Below are positions 16,701 through 24,695 of a stretch of 64,000 bases of DNA, piece after piece. The position numbers were made by a program, and so were the translations under genes. Positions within the stretch are counted from its first letter, which is position 1. Each line of letters begins with the position of its first letter. The notes under the pieces are model-generated. The model was given only the letters and a program-made list of their open reading frames with translations. It made no database searches and had not been told where the DNA came from. This DNA comes from Casp-actino8 sp037147055 (GTDB lineage Bacteria; Actinomycetota; Acidimicrobiia; Acidimicrobiales; Ilumatobacteraceae): the NCBI GenBank assembly GCA_037147055.1, contig JBAWVW010000002.1, forward strand, positions 1 to 64,000, read 5' to 3'.

Positions 16701-18651
16701 TTCGCCAGAACTACAAGAATTATCAGACTCCTCTTTGACGTCTGACGGTCCACAGAAAAAGCGTCGTCGCGGATCGCGTGGGGGACGAGGGCGAACACGT
16801 TCTGCGGGAACTCCAGAGTCTGCCGGAGACGGCGATGATCTTGAGGACGCTGAGGATTTCGAAGATGGCGATGATCTTGAGGACGATGGGGATTTCGAAG
16901 ATGATGATTTGGATGATGACTTAGACGATGAACCAGTGACCTTGCCTGGCGTCGATATTGATTTTGAGCTTCCAGAGCGTATGAGTGAAGGGCGAGCTGA
17001 CGCAGATGTGGCCGAGGCGGCCTTGGTTCAGAGACCAAAAATCGGGGACACTCGCTCAAGTTCTGTGCCAGCAACTCCGCCACTATCAGCGCAGGGGCCG
17101 CGTGGCGTGACAATGCCCGGAGGAACCCGAGCAGGTGGACCCCGACCGGGGGAGCGTCAAGCAAAGGGTCGCAAAGCATCTCCCAAAAATCCATCTGAGG
17201 TTGCCGGTGAAACGCATGAGAATGTAGATGATGGCGTTGCAGTTGAAGGTTCGGGTGTGGTGTCACCGTCTAAGAAAAAGCGTAAGCGCAACAATAAAGC
17301 TCGCGGTGGCGCCGATATTCGTCAGAACGACCGAACCGATGCTGATGTCATTGAGCGCCGCCGAGGTCGCGAACGCAATGGGCGTCCGATAGGTCGTTAC
17401 TTCATGGCCGTGCAAGTGCGTGCCGACATTACTCAGGTGGCGGTCATGGAAGGGCGCAGCCTGATCGAGCATTATGTCAGTCGCCCCGCAGACGATGAAT
17501 CACAGATTCACGGAAATATTTATGTCGGAAAAGTGCAAAATATCTTGCCTGGTATGGAAGCGGCTTTTGTTGATATCGGTACGCAGAAAAACGCGGTTCT
17601 ATACCGCGGTGATGTGCAATATGACGCCGAGGATATTGTGGACAGCGAGCCACGTATTGAGCAGATTCTCAAGGGTAAGCAACTCATCGTGTGTCAGATC
17701 ACTAAGAACCCAATTGGTCTGAAGGGGGCACGTCTGACGCAAGAAGTGTCCTTAGCCGGTCGTTTTGTCGTTTTGATTCCTAACTCAAGGACCTACGGCA
17801 TCTCCAAGCGCTTACCCGATGATGTGCGTAAGCGATTGCGCAGCATCCTTGATCGTGTCAAACCAGAACAGCATGGGTTGATTGTGCGAACGGCAGCCGA
17901 AGCAGCTACTGAGCATGAACTACAAGCCGATATGACACGCCTGTTGGATCAATGGGCAGCGATTGAAGCCAAAGCGGCTAAGGCTGGTGGCCCCACGCTG
18001 TTGTATCGCGAACCCCCGCTCGCTGTGCGAGTGATTCGTGAGGAGTTCAACTCGGATTACCGCGGCGTCATCATCGACGATCATCAACTCTTTGAAGATG
18101 TACATTCTTATGTTTCGGCTTTCAACCCAGAGCTTGCTGATCGCGTGGAATATTTTGATCCAGCCGTCGAGGGATTGCCGATTTTTGAGAAAAACCATGT
18201 GCATGAGCAGATCCACAAAGCTCTTGATCGCAAAGTTTGGTTACCGTCGGGAGGCTCCTTAATTATCGAGCACACGGAAGCCCTGACGGTTATTGACGTC
18301 AATACTGGTCGCAACGTAGGCACTTCAAATTTGGAGGCCACAGTCTTCGCCAACAACCTTGAGGCAGCCGAGGAAGTCGCCCATCAACTGCGGTTGCGCG
18401 ACATTGGCGGCATCATCGTGATCGACTTCATTGACATGGAAATCAAGGAAAATCGTCGCAAGGTGGTCGATGCCTTCAAGTCCGCTCTGTCTCGGGATAA
18501 GACCAGAACTCAGGTTTTTGACATTTCTGAACTCGGTCTAGTGGAAATGACTCGCAAGCGGATCGGCGAGGGATTGCTCACCAATTTCGCTGATCAGTGC
18601 CCAAATTGTGAGGGTCGCGGGATCCAAGTCAACCACGATTTGCTGAACTAA
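16639..18651 (+). CDS. rng: Ribonuclease E/G family endoribonuclease
   Basis: This 670-residue RNase E/G processes rRNA and decays mRNA in the cytoplasm. A low-complexity N-terminal extension of about 240 residues contains basic (40-54) and very acidic (64-98, Asp/Glu runs) blocks. The S1 RNA-binding domain follows (NIYVGKVQNILPGMEAAFVDIG), then the catalytic core with metal-binding Asp in TVIDVNTGR and in IVIDFIDME. The zinc-link motif CPNCEGRG, used for dimerisation, lies near the C-terminus. The ATG has AAAGGAAA about eight bases upstream. The layout (extension before S1, short tail after the zinc link) is typical of actinobacterial RNase E/G. It precedes rplU-rpmA, a common neighbourhood. 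Confidence 0.95.
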   Translation: MNEPLFPDDIPVSEGVSQSSDSPELQELSDSSLTSDGPQKKRRRGSRGGRGRTRSAGTPESAGDGDDLEDAEDFEDGDDLEDDGDFEDDDLDDDLDDEPVTLPGVDIDFELPERMSEGRADADVAEAALVQRPKIGDTRSSSVPATPPLSAQGPRGVTMPGGTRAGGPRPGERQAKGRKASPKNPSEVAGETHENVDDGVAVEGSGVVSPSKKKRKRNNKARGGADIRQNDRTDADVIERRRGRERNGRPIGRYFMAVQVRADITQVAVMEGRSLIEHYVSRPADDESQIHGNIYVGKVQNILPGMEAAFVDIGTQKNAVLYRGDVQYDAEDIVDSEPRIEQILKGKQLIVCQITKNPIGLKGARLTQEVSLAGRFVVLIPNSRTYGISKRLPDDVRKRLRSILDRVKPEQHGLIVRTAAEAATEHELQADMTRLLDQWAAIEAKAAKAGGPTLLYREPPLAVRVIREEFNSDYRGVIIDDHQLFEDVHSYVSAFNPELADRVEYFDPAVEGLPIFEKNHVHEQIHKALDRKVWLPSGGSLIIEHTEALTVIDVNTGRNVGTSNLEATVFANNLEAAEEVAHQLRLRDIGGIIVIDFIDMEIKENRRKVVDAFKSALSRDKTRTQVFDISELGLVEMTRKRIGEGLLTNFADQCPNCEGRGIQVNHDLLN

Positions 18652-18672
18652 TGACGAGTCCTGACGGTGGCG

Positions 18673-18702
18673 TTGTTATTGAGTCATTATTGCAGGTAGA
18701 GT
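18673..18702 (+). promoter_or_regulatory. Candidate promoter of rplU-rpmA
   Basis: TTGTTA (18673-18678) and TAGAGT (18697-18702) are separated by 18 nt, and the rplU ATG follows 11 bases later without a Shine-Dalgarno sequence. This would give a very short leader or none. Confidence 0.4.
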
Positions 18703-18713
18703 CGCAATTCGCT

Positions 18714-19025
18714 ATGTACGCAGTGATCGCAACCGGTGGCAAACAGGTCCGAGTGGCCGAGGGCCAGCAAGTGCATGTAGAACTTCTCGGCCTCGAACAG
18801 GGTGCCGCAGTGGACTTCACGCCCGTGCTGGTCGTCGACGGCAGTACCGTTCTCGCCACGCCCACCCAACTCGCCGGATCAAAGGTCTCGGGTCGCATTG
18901 TCGGCTCGGCTTCTGGTCCTAAAATCAATGGCTTTGTCTATAAGCGCCGCACCAATCAGCGTCGCCGCTATGGTCACCGCCAGCACTATCAGGTGGTCGA
19001 GATCACCTCAATCGTGAAAGGCTGA
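18714..19025 (+). CDS. rplU: 50S ribosomal protein L21
   Basis: This 103-residue protein binds 23S rRNA in the large subunit. The N-terminus MYAVIATGGKQVRVAEGQ and the C-terminal RRRYGHRQHYQVVEI are family signatures, and the length is exactly typical. An upstream in-frame ATG at 18651 is rejected because it adds residues not found in L21. It is followed after 3 nt by rpmA, the universal L21-L27 pair. Confidence 0.98.
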   Translation: MYAVIATGGKQVRVAEGQQVHVELLGLEQGAAVDFTPVLVVDGSTVLATPTQLAGSKVSGRIVGSASGPKINGFVYKRRTNQRRRYGHRQHYQVVEITSIVKG

Positions 19026-19028
19026 CAT

Positions 19029-19283
19029 ATGTCAAAAACCAAGGGCGGCGGTTCTACAAGGAACGGTCGTGACTCAAACGCACAGCGCCTCGGCGTGAAG
19101 TCTTTTGGCGGAACTTCAATTACCGCGGGAACGATTTTGATCCGTCAGCGGGGTACCACTTTCCATGCAGGTAAGAACGTCGGTCGTGGTGGCGATGACA
19201 CATTATTCGCTTTAGTAGACGGAACTGTTCAATTCGGTAGCCGCAAGGGCCGTCGCGTGATTGATGTGGTTCCAGCCGAATAG
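19029..19283 (+). CDS. rpmA: 50S ribosomal protein L27
   Basis: This 84-residue protein has an N-terminus that reaches the peptidyl-transferase centre. The motif GGSTRNGRDSNAQRLGVK and the later GTILIRQRGTTFHAGKNVG are diagnostic. The protein starts MSKTKGGGSTRNG, without the cleavable prepeptide found in Firmicutes L27. It ends at a strong terminator. Confidence 0.98.
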   Translation: MSKTKGGGSTRNGRDSNAQRLGVKSFGGTSITAGTILIRQRGTTFHAGKNVGRGGDDTLFALVDGTVQFGSRKGRRVIDVVPAE

Positions 19284-19306
19284 GCCTTTTCAAACTTGGT
19301 ATTTTC

Positions 19307-19332
19307 AAACGACCGCCTTCGGGCGGTCGTTT
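19307..19332. terminator. Bidirectional intrinsic terminator between rpmA and dgt
   Basis: An 11-bp perfect stem (AAAC GACCGCC / GGCGGTC GTTT) closes a TTCG tetraloop (19318-19321). On the plus strand it continues as GTTTTGTATAT; on the minus strand a T-rich stretch also follows. It lies between the convergent ends of rpmA (19283) and dgt (19349), so it can serve both. Confidence 0.88.
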
Positions 19333-19348
19333 TGTATATCAGGGCATG

Positions 19349-20512
19349 TCAGACGTCAATGCCCTGCGGGAGGCGATCCTCGTTCCATCCAAGGAGCACC
19401 GCTCCTTGACGGCACGCGAAACGGTCAGTCATGCCAGCAACATATGCCACAGCGGAGTGCTGGGCTTGGGTTGAACCACTTGTGAAACGCAGGTCTTCGG
19501 GGAGATGGTCGGGAGAAACGGTGTAGAACTCCACGAGAGCACGCAAGAGTGCGATGACTTGATCTGCTTGGTGACGACTTTCCGGTCGCAGGTACACCTC
19601 TTCGTAATTGAACTTGCGAAAAGCGGCGAGGGCTTCGGCAATGTCTGGTTCCATGCCGATCCGTCCAGTCTTCATCGCGGCCTGCACCATTGAGGTAATG
19701 AAAGTACCGAGTTGCTGCGAACGAGTGGTGCCACAACGTGACTTCACCAATGGTGGTAATTGATCTGGGGTAACGATGCCAGCATCAACCGCATCCTCAA
19801 AGTCATGACACACATAAGCAATGCGATCAGCCCAACTGACGACTTCACCTTCGGGAGTTGCTGGTGCTGGGCGACTCCACGAATGATTGCGAATTCCGTT
19901 GAGAGTTTCGGTGCACAAATTGAGTGGCACGAGGGTGACATCTGCGCCCCACACCGCATGATCGAAGCCACCGTCAATGTAGGGCGCTAAGGCGTCCTCG
20001 CTGGCGTGGCCACCAGGTCCATGACCGCAATCATGGCCGAGGGCGATGGCTTCAGTCAGCGTGACATTGAGTCCGAGTGGGCGGGCAACCGAGGCAGCCA
20101 CCTGTGCTACTTCAATGGCATGTGTGAGACGTGTCCGTTGATGATCATCGGGGAAGACGAATACTTGTGTTTTACCCGCCAATCGGCGAAAGGCTGGGGC
20201 ATGCAAAATGCGATCGCGATCGCGTTCAAAACATGTACGAAATGGGTCGGCTTGCTCGGCAATAGCGCGATTGCCCCCACTATGTGAACGTGTCGCCAAG
20301 CGACTCAATGATGAGTCCTCAGCTTCTTCTCGTTCAGAGAGCGATCGATGGTGAGTTGAGCCAGTACCTGCCCATGAGTCGCTATGGGCCAGGGTGACTC
20401 CTGAACCGGAGTCCGAGCCAGCCATCGTGCTGGCCCAGCGTTCAGCCCGTTCTTGCATGTCAGGATCCGTATGGGGGTTGTCATTAGGTGAAGTCGCGGG
20501 ATCATTGCTCAC
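19349..20512 (-). CDS. dgt: Deoxyguanosinetriphosphate triphosphohydrolase-like HD protein
   Basis: This 387-residue HD-superfamily enzyme is expected to hydrolyse dNTPs to deoxynucleosides and triphosphate. The core starts at FERDRDRILHAPAFRRLAGK, and metal ligands are in TRLTHAIEV, LGHDCGHGPGGH and WADRIAYVCHDFEDA, giving the H-HD-D set. The first 70 or so residues are Ser/Thr/Gly-rich and not conserved-looking. The GTG at 20512 is supported by TATTGT six bases upstream; a later start cannot be excluded. Like other short dGTPase-like proteins it may be less dGTP-specific than the E. coli enzyme. It is convergent with rpmA and divergent from obgE. Confidence 0.9.
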   Translation of the reverse strand: MSNDPATSPNDNPHTDPDMQERAERWASTMAGSDSGSGVTLAHSDSWAGTGSTHHRSLSEREEAEDSSLSRLATRSHSGGNRAIAEQADPFRTCFERDRDRILHAPAFRRLAGKTQVFVFPDDHQRTRLTHAIEVAQVAASVARPLGLNVTLTEAIALGHDCGHGPGGHASEDALAPYIDGGFDHAVWGADVTLVPLNLCTETLNGIRNHSWSRPAPATPEGEVVSWADRIAYVCHDFEDAVDAGIVTPDQLPPLVKSRCGTTRSQQLGTFITSMVQAAMKTGRIGMEPDIAEALAAFRKFNYEEVYLRPESRHQADQVIALLRALVEFYTVSPDHLPEDLRFTSGSTQAQHSAVAYVAGMTDRFACRQGAVLLGWNEDRLPQGIDV

Positions 20513-20518
20513 GCCACA

Positions 20519-20524
20519 ACAATA
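20519..20524 (-). promoter_or_regulatory. Candidate -10 element of dgt (leaderless)
   Basis: Read on the minus strand, TATTGT is followed by six bases and then the GTG start at 20512. No Shine-Dalgarno sequence or -35 match is seen. Confidence 0.45.
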
Positions 20525-20582
20525 CGTCGGGGGTGTGGGTGTCGTCGGAGGTATCGTAGAAGTTCAGTAGTGAGAGGTCGTA

Positions 20583-21833
20583 ATGAGCCAGTTCGTTGAT
20601 GAATGCCAACTGAATGTGCGCGCCGGAGACGGCGGAGCAGGCTGCGTCTCCTTTCGACGCGAAGGTCCTGAGGCAATGGGTGGGCCAAACGGCGGCGATG
20701 GCGGTCAAGGCGGCGATGTCTGGCTGATCGCTGACCGCAATGTGGCCTCACTTCTAGCCTTCCGGGACCACCCGCACCGCATTGCTGGCAATGGCGTGCA
20801 TGGAAAGGGTAAAGACCTCCACGGTAAGCGCGGCGATGTTATGGAGGTCAGGGTTCCCGAAGGGACTCTGATTAAGGACATGTATTCAGGGGAAGTTCTC
20901 GCCGACCTCACTAATCATGGGGATCGTTGGTTGGCCGCTCACGGTGGTCGCGGAGGTCGCGGCAACGCACGCTTCATGGCCAACCGTCGACGCGCTCCAA
21001 ACTTTGCCGAGCAAGGCGAAAGTGGCGTTGAACGTTGGTTGAAATTAGAACTCAAGCTCATTGCCGATGTGGCTCTCGTTGGTTTTCCCAACGCTGGAAA
21101 GAGCACATTGATCAGCGTCATTTCTGCAGCAAAACCAAAAATCGCCGCCTATCCGTTTACAACTCTTGAACCGAACTTGGGAGTGGTACGCATTGACAAT
21201 GTCACCGAATTCATTGTGGCTGACATTCCTGGCCTCATTGAAGGCGCCGCAGAGGGGAAGGGACTCGGTCACCGATTCTTGCGCCATGTTGAGCGGGCGC
21301 GAGTGCTGTGTATTTTGATTGACTTAGCCCCAGTTGATGACACATCCCCTGAGGAGCAGTTAAATATTTTGCTACGCGAGCTTGAATCGTACGATCCGCG
21401 CCTGCTTGAACGTCCACGAGTCATTGTGGGCACGAAGACTGACTCAGCCACGCTCACGATGGTTGACGAATGGGATGGGATGCTCATTTCGGCTATCACC
21501 AATCAAGGTTTGCGCGAATTAGTTGGACGTCTCGCAAGTTTGGTGCACTCAGCACGAGCCGATTTACCAGTGCTCGAAGGTCGTGTCATCCTGAAGCCCG
21601 AGTCTGATGGTTCATGGGTTGAAAAAATTTCTGGCGGTGGATTTCGCATCCATGGTCGCAAAGCCGAACGAGCAGTGCACCTTAACGATGTCACCACTCC
21701 AGAAGCGATGACCTACATCGAAGAACGACTGAAGAAATTGGGCGTGCCACGCCTCTTATCGCGTGCTGGAGCAGTTGCGGGCGACGTGGTCTGGATCGGT
21801 GATTTCTCATTCGACTACGCGCCGGATATCTGA
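20583..21833 (+). CDS. obgE: Obg-family GTPase (ribosome assembly/stress)
   Basis: This 416-residue protein has an N-terminal Gly-rich Obg fold (GDGGAGCVSFRRE, GGPNGGDGGQGGDV, HGGRGGRGNARF), a GTPase domain and a C-terminal OCT domain (about 335-410). G1 is GFPNAGKST, G2 lies in AYPFTTLEPNLG and G3 is DIPGLIEGA. G4 reads TKTD in VGTKTDSAT rather than the usual NKxD. The ATG is preceded by GAGAGG. It acts in 50S assembly and growth control. proB follows after one base (TGA T ATG), so the two are probably co-transcribed, a frequent actinobacterial pairing. Confidence 0.96.
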   Translation: MSQFVDECQLNVRAGDGGAGCVSFRREGPEAMGGPNGGDGGQGGDVWLIADRNVASLLAFRDHPHRIAGNGVHGKGKDLHGKRGDVMEVRVPEGTLIKDMYSGEVLADLTNHGDRWLAAHGGRGGRGNARFMANRRRAPNFAEQGESGVERWLKLELKLIADVALVGFPNAGKSTLISVISAAKPKIAAYPFTTLEPNLGVVRIDNVTEFIVADIPGLIEGAAEGKGLGHRFLRHVERARVLCILIDLAPVDDTSPEEQLNILLRELESYDPRLLERPRVIVGTKTDSATLTMVDEWDGMLISAITNQGLRELVGRLASLVHSARADLPVLEGRVILKPESDGSWVEKISGGGFRIHGRKAERAVHLNDVTTPEAMTYIEERLKKLGVPRLLSRAGAVAGDVVWIGDFSFDYAPDI

Positions 21834-21834
21834 T

Positions 21835-22938
21835 ATGCGCGTCGTGGCCAAGATTGGAACATCATCACTCACCGACAAGGTCGGTGTGATTGATCGCGCC
21901 ATTATTGCGAGTATCTGTCGGCAAATCGCCCAGTTGCGTCGTGACGGTCACGAAGTGGTGCTCGTCACTTCGGGGGCCGTCTCAGCAGGTGTGTCGGCCC
22001 TCGGGTTGGCGCAACGTCCGACTGATATGCGCACCCTCCAAGCTCTCGCTGCTGCGGGTCAAAGTCGCTTGATGGAAGTGTATAACGCTGAGTTCGCTAG
22101 TCATTCTTTGGTCGCCGCCCAAGTGTTGTTGGTGCCCCATGATTTCGTCGATCGAACGCAATATTTGCATGCTCGTGACACCCTTGAGCGTCTGCTTGAG
22201 TTGGGTTGCATTCCAGTCGTCAACGAAAATGATGCCATTGCTCATGACGAGATTCGTTTTGGCGACAACGACCACATATCAGCTCTGCTATCTCATTTAC
22301 TCAAGGCAGATATGTTGATTTTGCTCACTGATACTGATGGTCTGTACACCGCAGACCCACGCTCTGATGCGCAAGCCACACTGATCACTGACGTCTTTGA
22401 AGGTGACCCATTGATGAGCGTAGACGCTGGATCTTCTGGCTCAAATCGTGGTAGTGGTGGAATGGCTTCCAAATTGTCAGCAGCCCGTATCGCATCGTGG
22501 TCGGGTGTACGTGCGGTCATCGCTCACGCCAAAATAGAATCGGTCCTGAATAACATCGTTGCTGGCTCAATTGATGGGACTTCCCTTATCGGCACAACCT
22601 TTCACGGTTCCGATCGCAATTTGTCATCGAGACAACTGTGGGTCGCCTTTGCCAGCGAGGTACGCGGTCGCATTGTCGTTGATGCTGGTGCTGCAGTCGC
22701 TTTATGTCGCCAAGCAGTTTCGTTGTTGCCCGCAGGTGTTGTCAGCGCTGAGGGCGATTTTGAAGCAGGAGACACAGTCGCAGTGATCGATCTACAGGGA
22801 GAAATTATCGCCCGTGGAAGTTCATTGATGTCCTTGGAGCAAGTGCGAGTTTCGGCGGGAAGACGAACCGCAGATTTGGATGAGCACTTCCCACAATTAG
22901 TGATTCACCGCGATGGATTAGTCATCTTGGCGAGTTAG
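21835..22938 (+). CDS. proB: Glutamate 5-kinase with PUA domain
   Basis: This 367-residue enzyme makes the first step of proline synthesis, phosphorylating L-glutamate. The N-terminal amino acid kinase domain shows VAKIGTSSLTD, VTSGAVSAGV, the glutamate/proline site NENDAIAHDEIRFGDND, LLTDTDGLYTADPR and GSGGMASKLSAA. A C-terminal PUA domain covers about 275-360 (GRIVVDAGAAVALC). The ATG at 21835 directly follows the obgE stop; a longer in-frame version would overlap obgE. Its 3' end overlaps the convergent murJ by 21 nt. proA is not in this window. Confidence 0.96.
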   Translation: MRVVAKIGTSSLTDKVGVIDRAIIASICRQIAQLRRDGHEVVLVTSGAVSAGVSALGLAQRPTDMRTLQALAAAGQSRLMEVYNAEFASHSLVAAQVLLVPHDFVDRTQYLHARDTLERLLELGCIPVVNENDAIAHDEIRFGDNDHISALLSHLLKADMLILLTDTDGLYTADPRSDAQATLITDVFEGDPLMSVDAGSSGSNRGSGGMASKLSAARIASWSGVRAVIAHAKIESVLNNIVAGSIDGTSLIGTTFHGSDRNLSSRQLWVAFASEVRGRIVVDAGAAVALCRQAVSLLPAGVVSAEGDFEAGDTVAVIDLQGEIIARGSSLMSLEQVRVSAGRRTADLDEHFPQLVIHRDGLVILAS

Positions 22939-24603
22939 ATCAGCACTGGACGACGCAGAGCGAAGTGAAACAAAGCGGCGAGTCAGCGTGCGCCAGTAAC
23001 TCGCTTCAGGAACTTTCAGCAAGGCCAGGGCGGCGAAATAGATAACTGCTCCGCTCATAGTTCCAAAAGTGATGCGCAGGAGGGCTCCCAAGCCACTATT
23101 GGCGCCCACTGGCTTGATGATGAACCAGAGTGCAATCCCCATAATTGCCGCTGCCAAGAACATTCGGGATATCGAAATGAGCACGGTAACGACAGGAAAA
23201 GTTGGCACCTTGATGTGCAACACCCAGAGAGCAATGATGGCTCCAACAAGATACGAGGCAGCGAAGGCAATGCCGAGACCAAGTACGTCATACTTTGAAA
23301 CAAGAGCAAAAGCCAAAATGATGTTGATGATGTTTTGCACGACGTTGATAAAAAATGGCGTGCGCGTATCTTGGTGGGCGTAAAAGCCACGCAGTGCAAA
23401 TAAATAAATGGAGTATCCGACGAGACCGAGTGATAACCCAGCGAGAGCGCGAGATGTGAGATCTGCATTTTCCGTTGTGAATTTTCCGTGTTGTAAAAGT
23501 GTTCCGATGATGGGTCGAGACATGACTAAGAATCCAAACGCTGCTGGCAGGGTCATCAGTCCAACGAGGCGTAGACCGAGCGTTGTGCGTTCAACGAAGG
23601 CCTGTTGGTCGCGGCGGGCCACGGAGCGTGCCATTTCTGGAATGAATGTGGTAGCGATGCTCATCGCTAAAAGACCATGAGGGAAATAGAAAAAAGTAGT
23701 TGCCTTAGTAAACGCGTCTTGTCCACCGCTGCCGGGTCTGGCAAGATTTTTGACAACGATGATCGTGATTTGATTTGCCAATACATAACCAAAGGTCCAC
23801 GCTGATAACGAAACAAGACGCTTCACAGCGGGATGTCGGGGTTGAAAGCGAAAGCGCAGATCTAGTCCGGAGCGACGAATCGCAGGCAGCAAGATGAGAG
23901 CCTGGAGAGCGATGCCACCAGTTGCTCCGACACCTAGCAGCCACTTGAAGGATGGGCTGAGCAAGACCTCTGAGATTGGTATTTCTTGGCCGGGGTGATG
24001 CAGCAAAATCGGCACATAGAGCAATGTACAAATAATCACGACATTGGCCAGGACGGGGGACCACGCGGCTGCAAAGAAGCGCCGTTGAGCGTTGAGTAAA
24101 GATCCGAAGACTGCTGACAGACCGTAGAAGAAAATCTGCAATAAAAAGATTCGGGTGAGTGCCGTTCCAACGGTGCGGAACTGATTGACGTCAATTCCGT
24201 CGGCTGGGTTTAAGGAAAAGAGTCGAAAAATGAATGGAGCACAAAGAACCGAGACGGCGGTGATGAAGGCCAAGAGGATCATTGCGGTGCTGACAACAGC
24301 CCCAGCAGAATCGCGATCATCGTCTTCAAGCATGCGGCTGAACATGGGGACCAAGGTGGCTGATAAAACGCCCCCAAGCAATAATTCGTAGACCGCGTTC
24401 GGGGAGTTGTTGGCCCCGTCGTAGACATCGGCTAGAGCGGTTTGTCCAATGACAAAACCAAACACGATGACGCGCAACATTCCAGTCAGACGAGAGAGTC
24501 CTGTGCCAAGCGCCACAATTGCATTGCTGCGCAATAATTGTGAGTCCGCAGTGTTTGCTAATCGTTCGGGTGCGGGCTGCGGATCGGCATTGGCAGAACT
24601 CAT
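22918..24603 (-). CDS. murJ: Lipid II flippase MurJ (MviN family)
   Basis: This 561-residue protein has about 14 membrane segments of the MATE-like MOP superfamily and should translocate lipid II across the membrane. Family features include the N-terminal NAIVALGTGLSRLTGMLRVIVFG, the ANNSPNAVYELLLGGVLSATLVP segment containing the essential-type Arg/Pro loop, and FYAHQDTRTPFFINVVQN in the C-terminal half. The ATG follows TACTGT by eight bases. Unlike many actinobacterial MurJ proteins it lacks the extra cytoplasmic pseudokinase region. Its product supplies substrate for RodA/PBP2 and FtsW/FtsI encoded in this window. Confidence 0.93.
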   Translation of the reverse strand: MSSANADPQPAPERLANTADSQLLRSNAIVALGTGLSRLTGMLRVIVFGFVIGQTALADVYDGANNSPNAVYELLLGGVLSATLVPMFSRMLEDDDRDSAGAVVSTAMILLAFITAVSVLCAPFIFRLFSLNPADGIDVNQFRTVGTALTRIFLLQIFFYGLSAVFGSLLNAQRRFFAAAWSPVLANVVIICTLLYVPILLHHPGQEIPISEVLLSPSFKWLLGVGATGGIALQALILLPAIRRSGLDLRFRFQPRHPAVKRLVSLSAWTFGYVLANQITIIVVKNLARPGSGGQDAFTKATTFFYFPHGLLAMSIATTFIPEMARSVARRDQQAFVERTTLGLRLVGLMTLPAAFGFLVMSRPIIGTLLQHGKFTTENADLTSRALAGLSLGLVGYSIYLFALRGFYAHQDTRTPFFINVVQNIINIILAFALVSKYDVLGLGIAFAASYLVGAIIALWVLHIKVPTFPVVTVLISISRMFLAAAIMGIALWFIIKPVGANSGLGALLRITFGTMSGAVIYFAALALLKVPEASYWRTLTRRFVSLRSASSSADLTRQDD

Positions 24604-24611
24604 TGATGTAC

Positions 24612-24617
24612 ACAGTA
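24612..24617 (-). promoter_or_regulatory. Candidate -10 element of murJ
   Basis: On the minus strand TACTGT is followed by eight bases and the ATG at 24603. There is no Shine-Dalgarno sequence and no clear -35. Confidence 0.35.
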
Positions 24618-24634
24618 GGTCCTTAATCAGGTCC

Positions 24635-24654
24635 GACCCCTCTATTGAGGGGTC
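24635..24654. repeat. Perfect inverted repeat in murJ-moxR intergenic region
   Basis: GACCCCTC (24635-24642) and GAGGGGTC (24647-24654) form an 8-bp perfect palindrome around TATT. It sits between two divergent genes, where a terminator is not needed, and just upstream of the moxR promoter, so an operator is plausible. Confidence 0.6.
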
Positions 24655-24661
24655 TCAATTC

Positions 24662-24688
24662 TTGTGAACGGTCGTGAACTTGTAGGAT
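24662..24688 (+). promoter_or_regulatory. moxR promoter with tandem GTGAAC direct repeats
   Basis: TAGGAT (24683-24688) lies seven bases before the moxR ATG. TTGTGA (24662-24667) is 15 nt upstream as a possible -35. Two GTGAAC copies (24664-24669 and 24674-24679) are exactly 10 bp apart, one helical turn, overlapping the -35 area. Confidence 0.45.
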
Positions 24689-24695
24689 AAATGGT

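Noticed and set aside
23055..23468. Minus-strand frame inside murJ in another phase
   Set aside because: Entirely contained in the murJ coding sequence with no independent start signal; judged an out-of-frame shadow.
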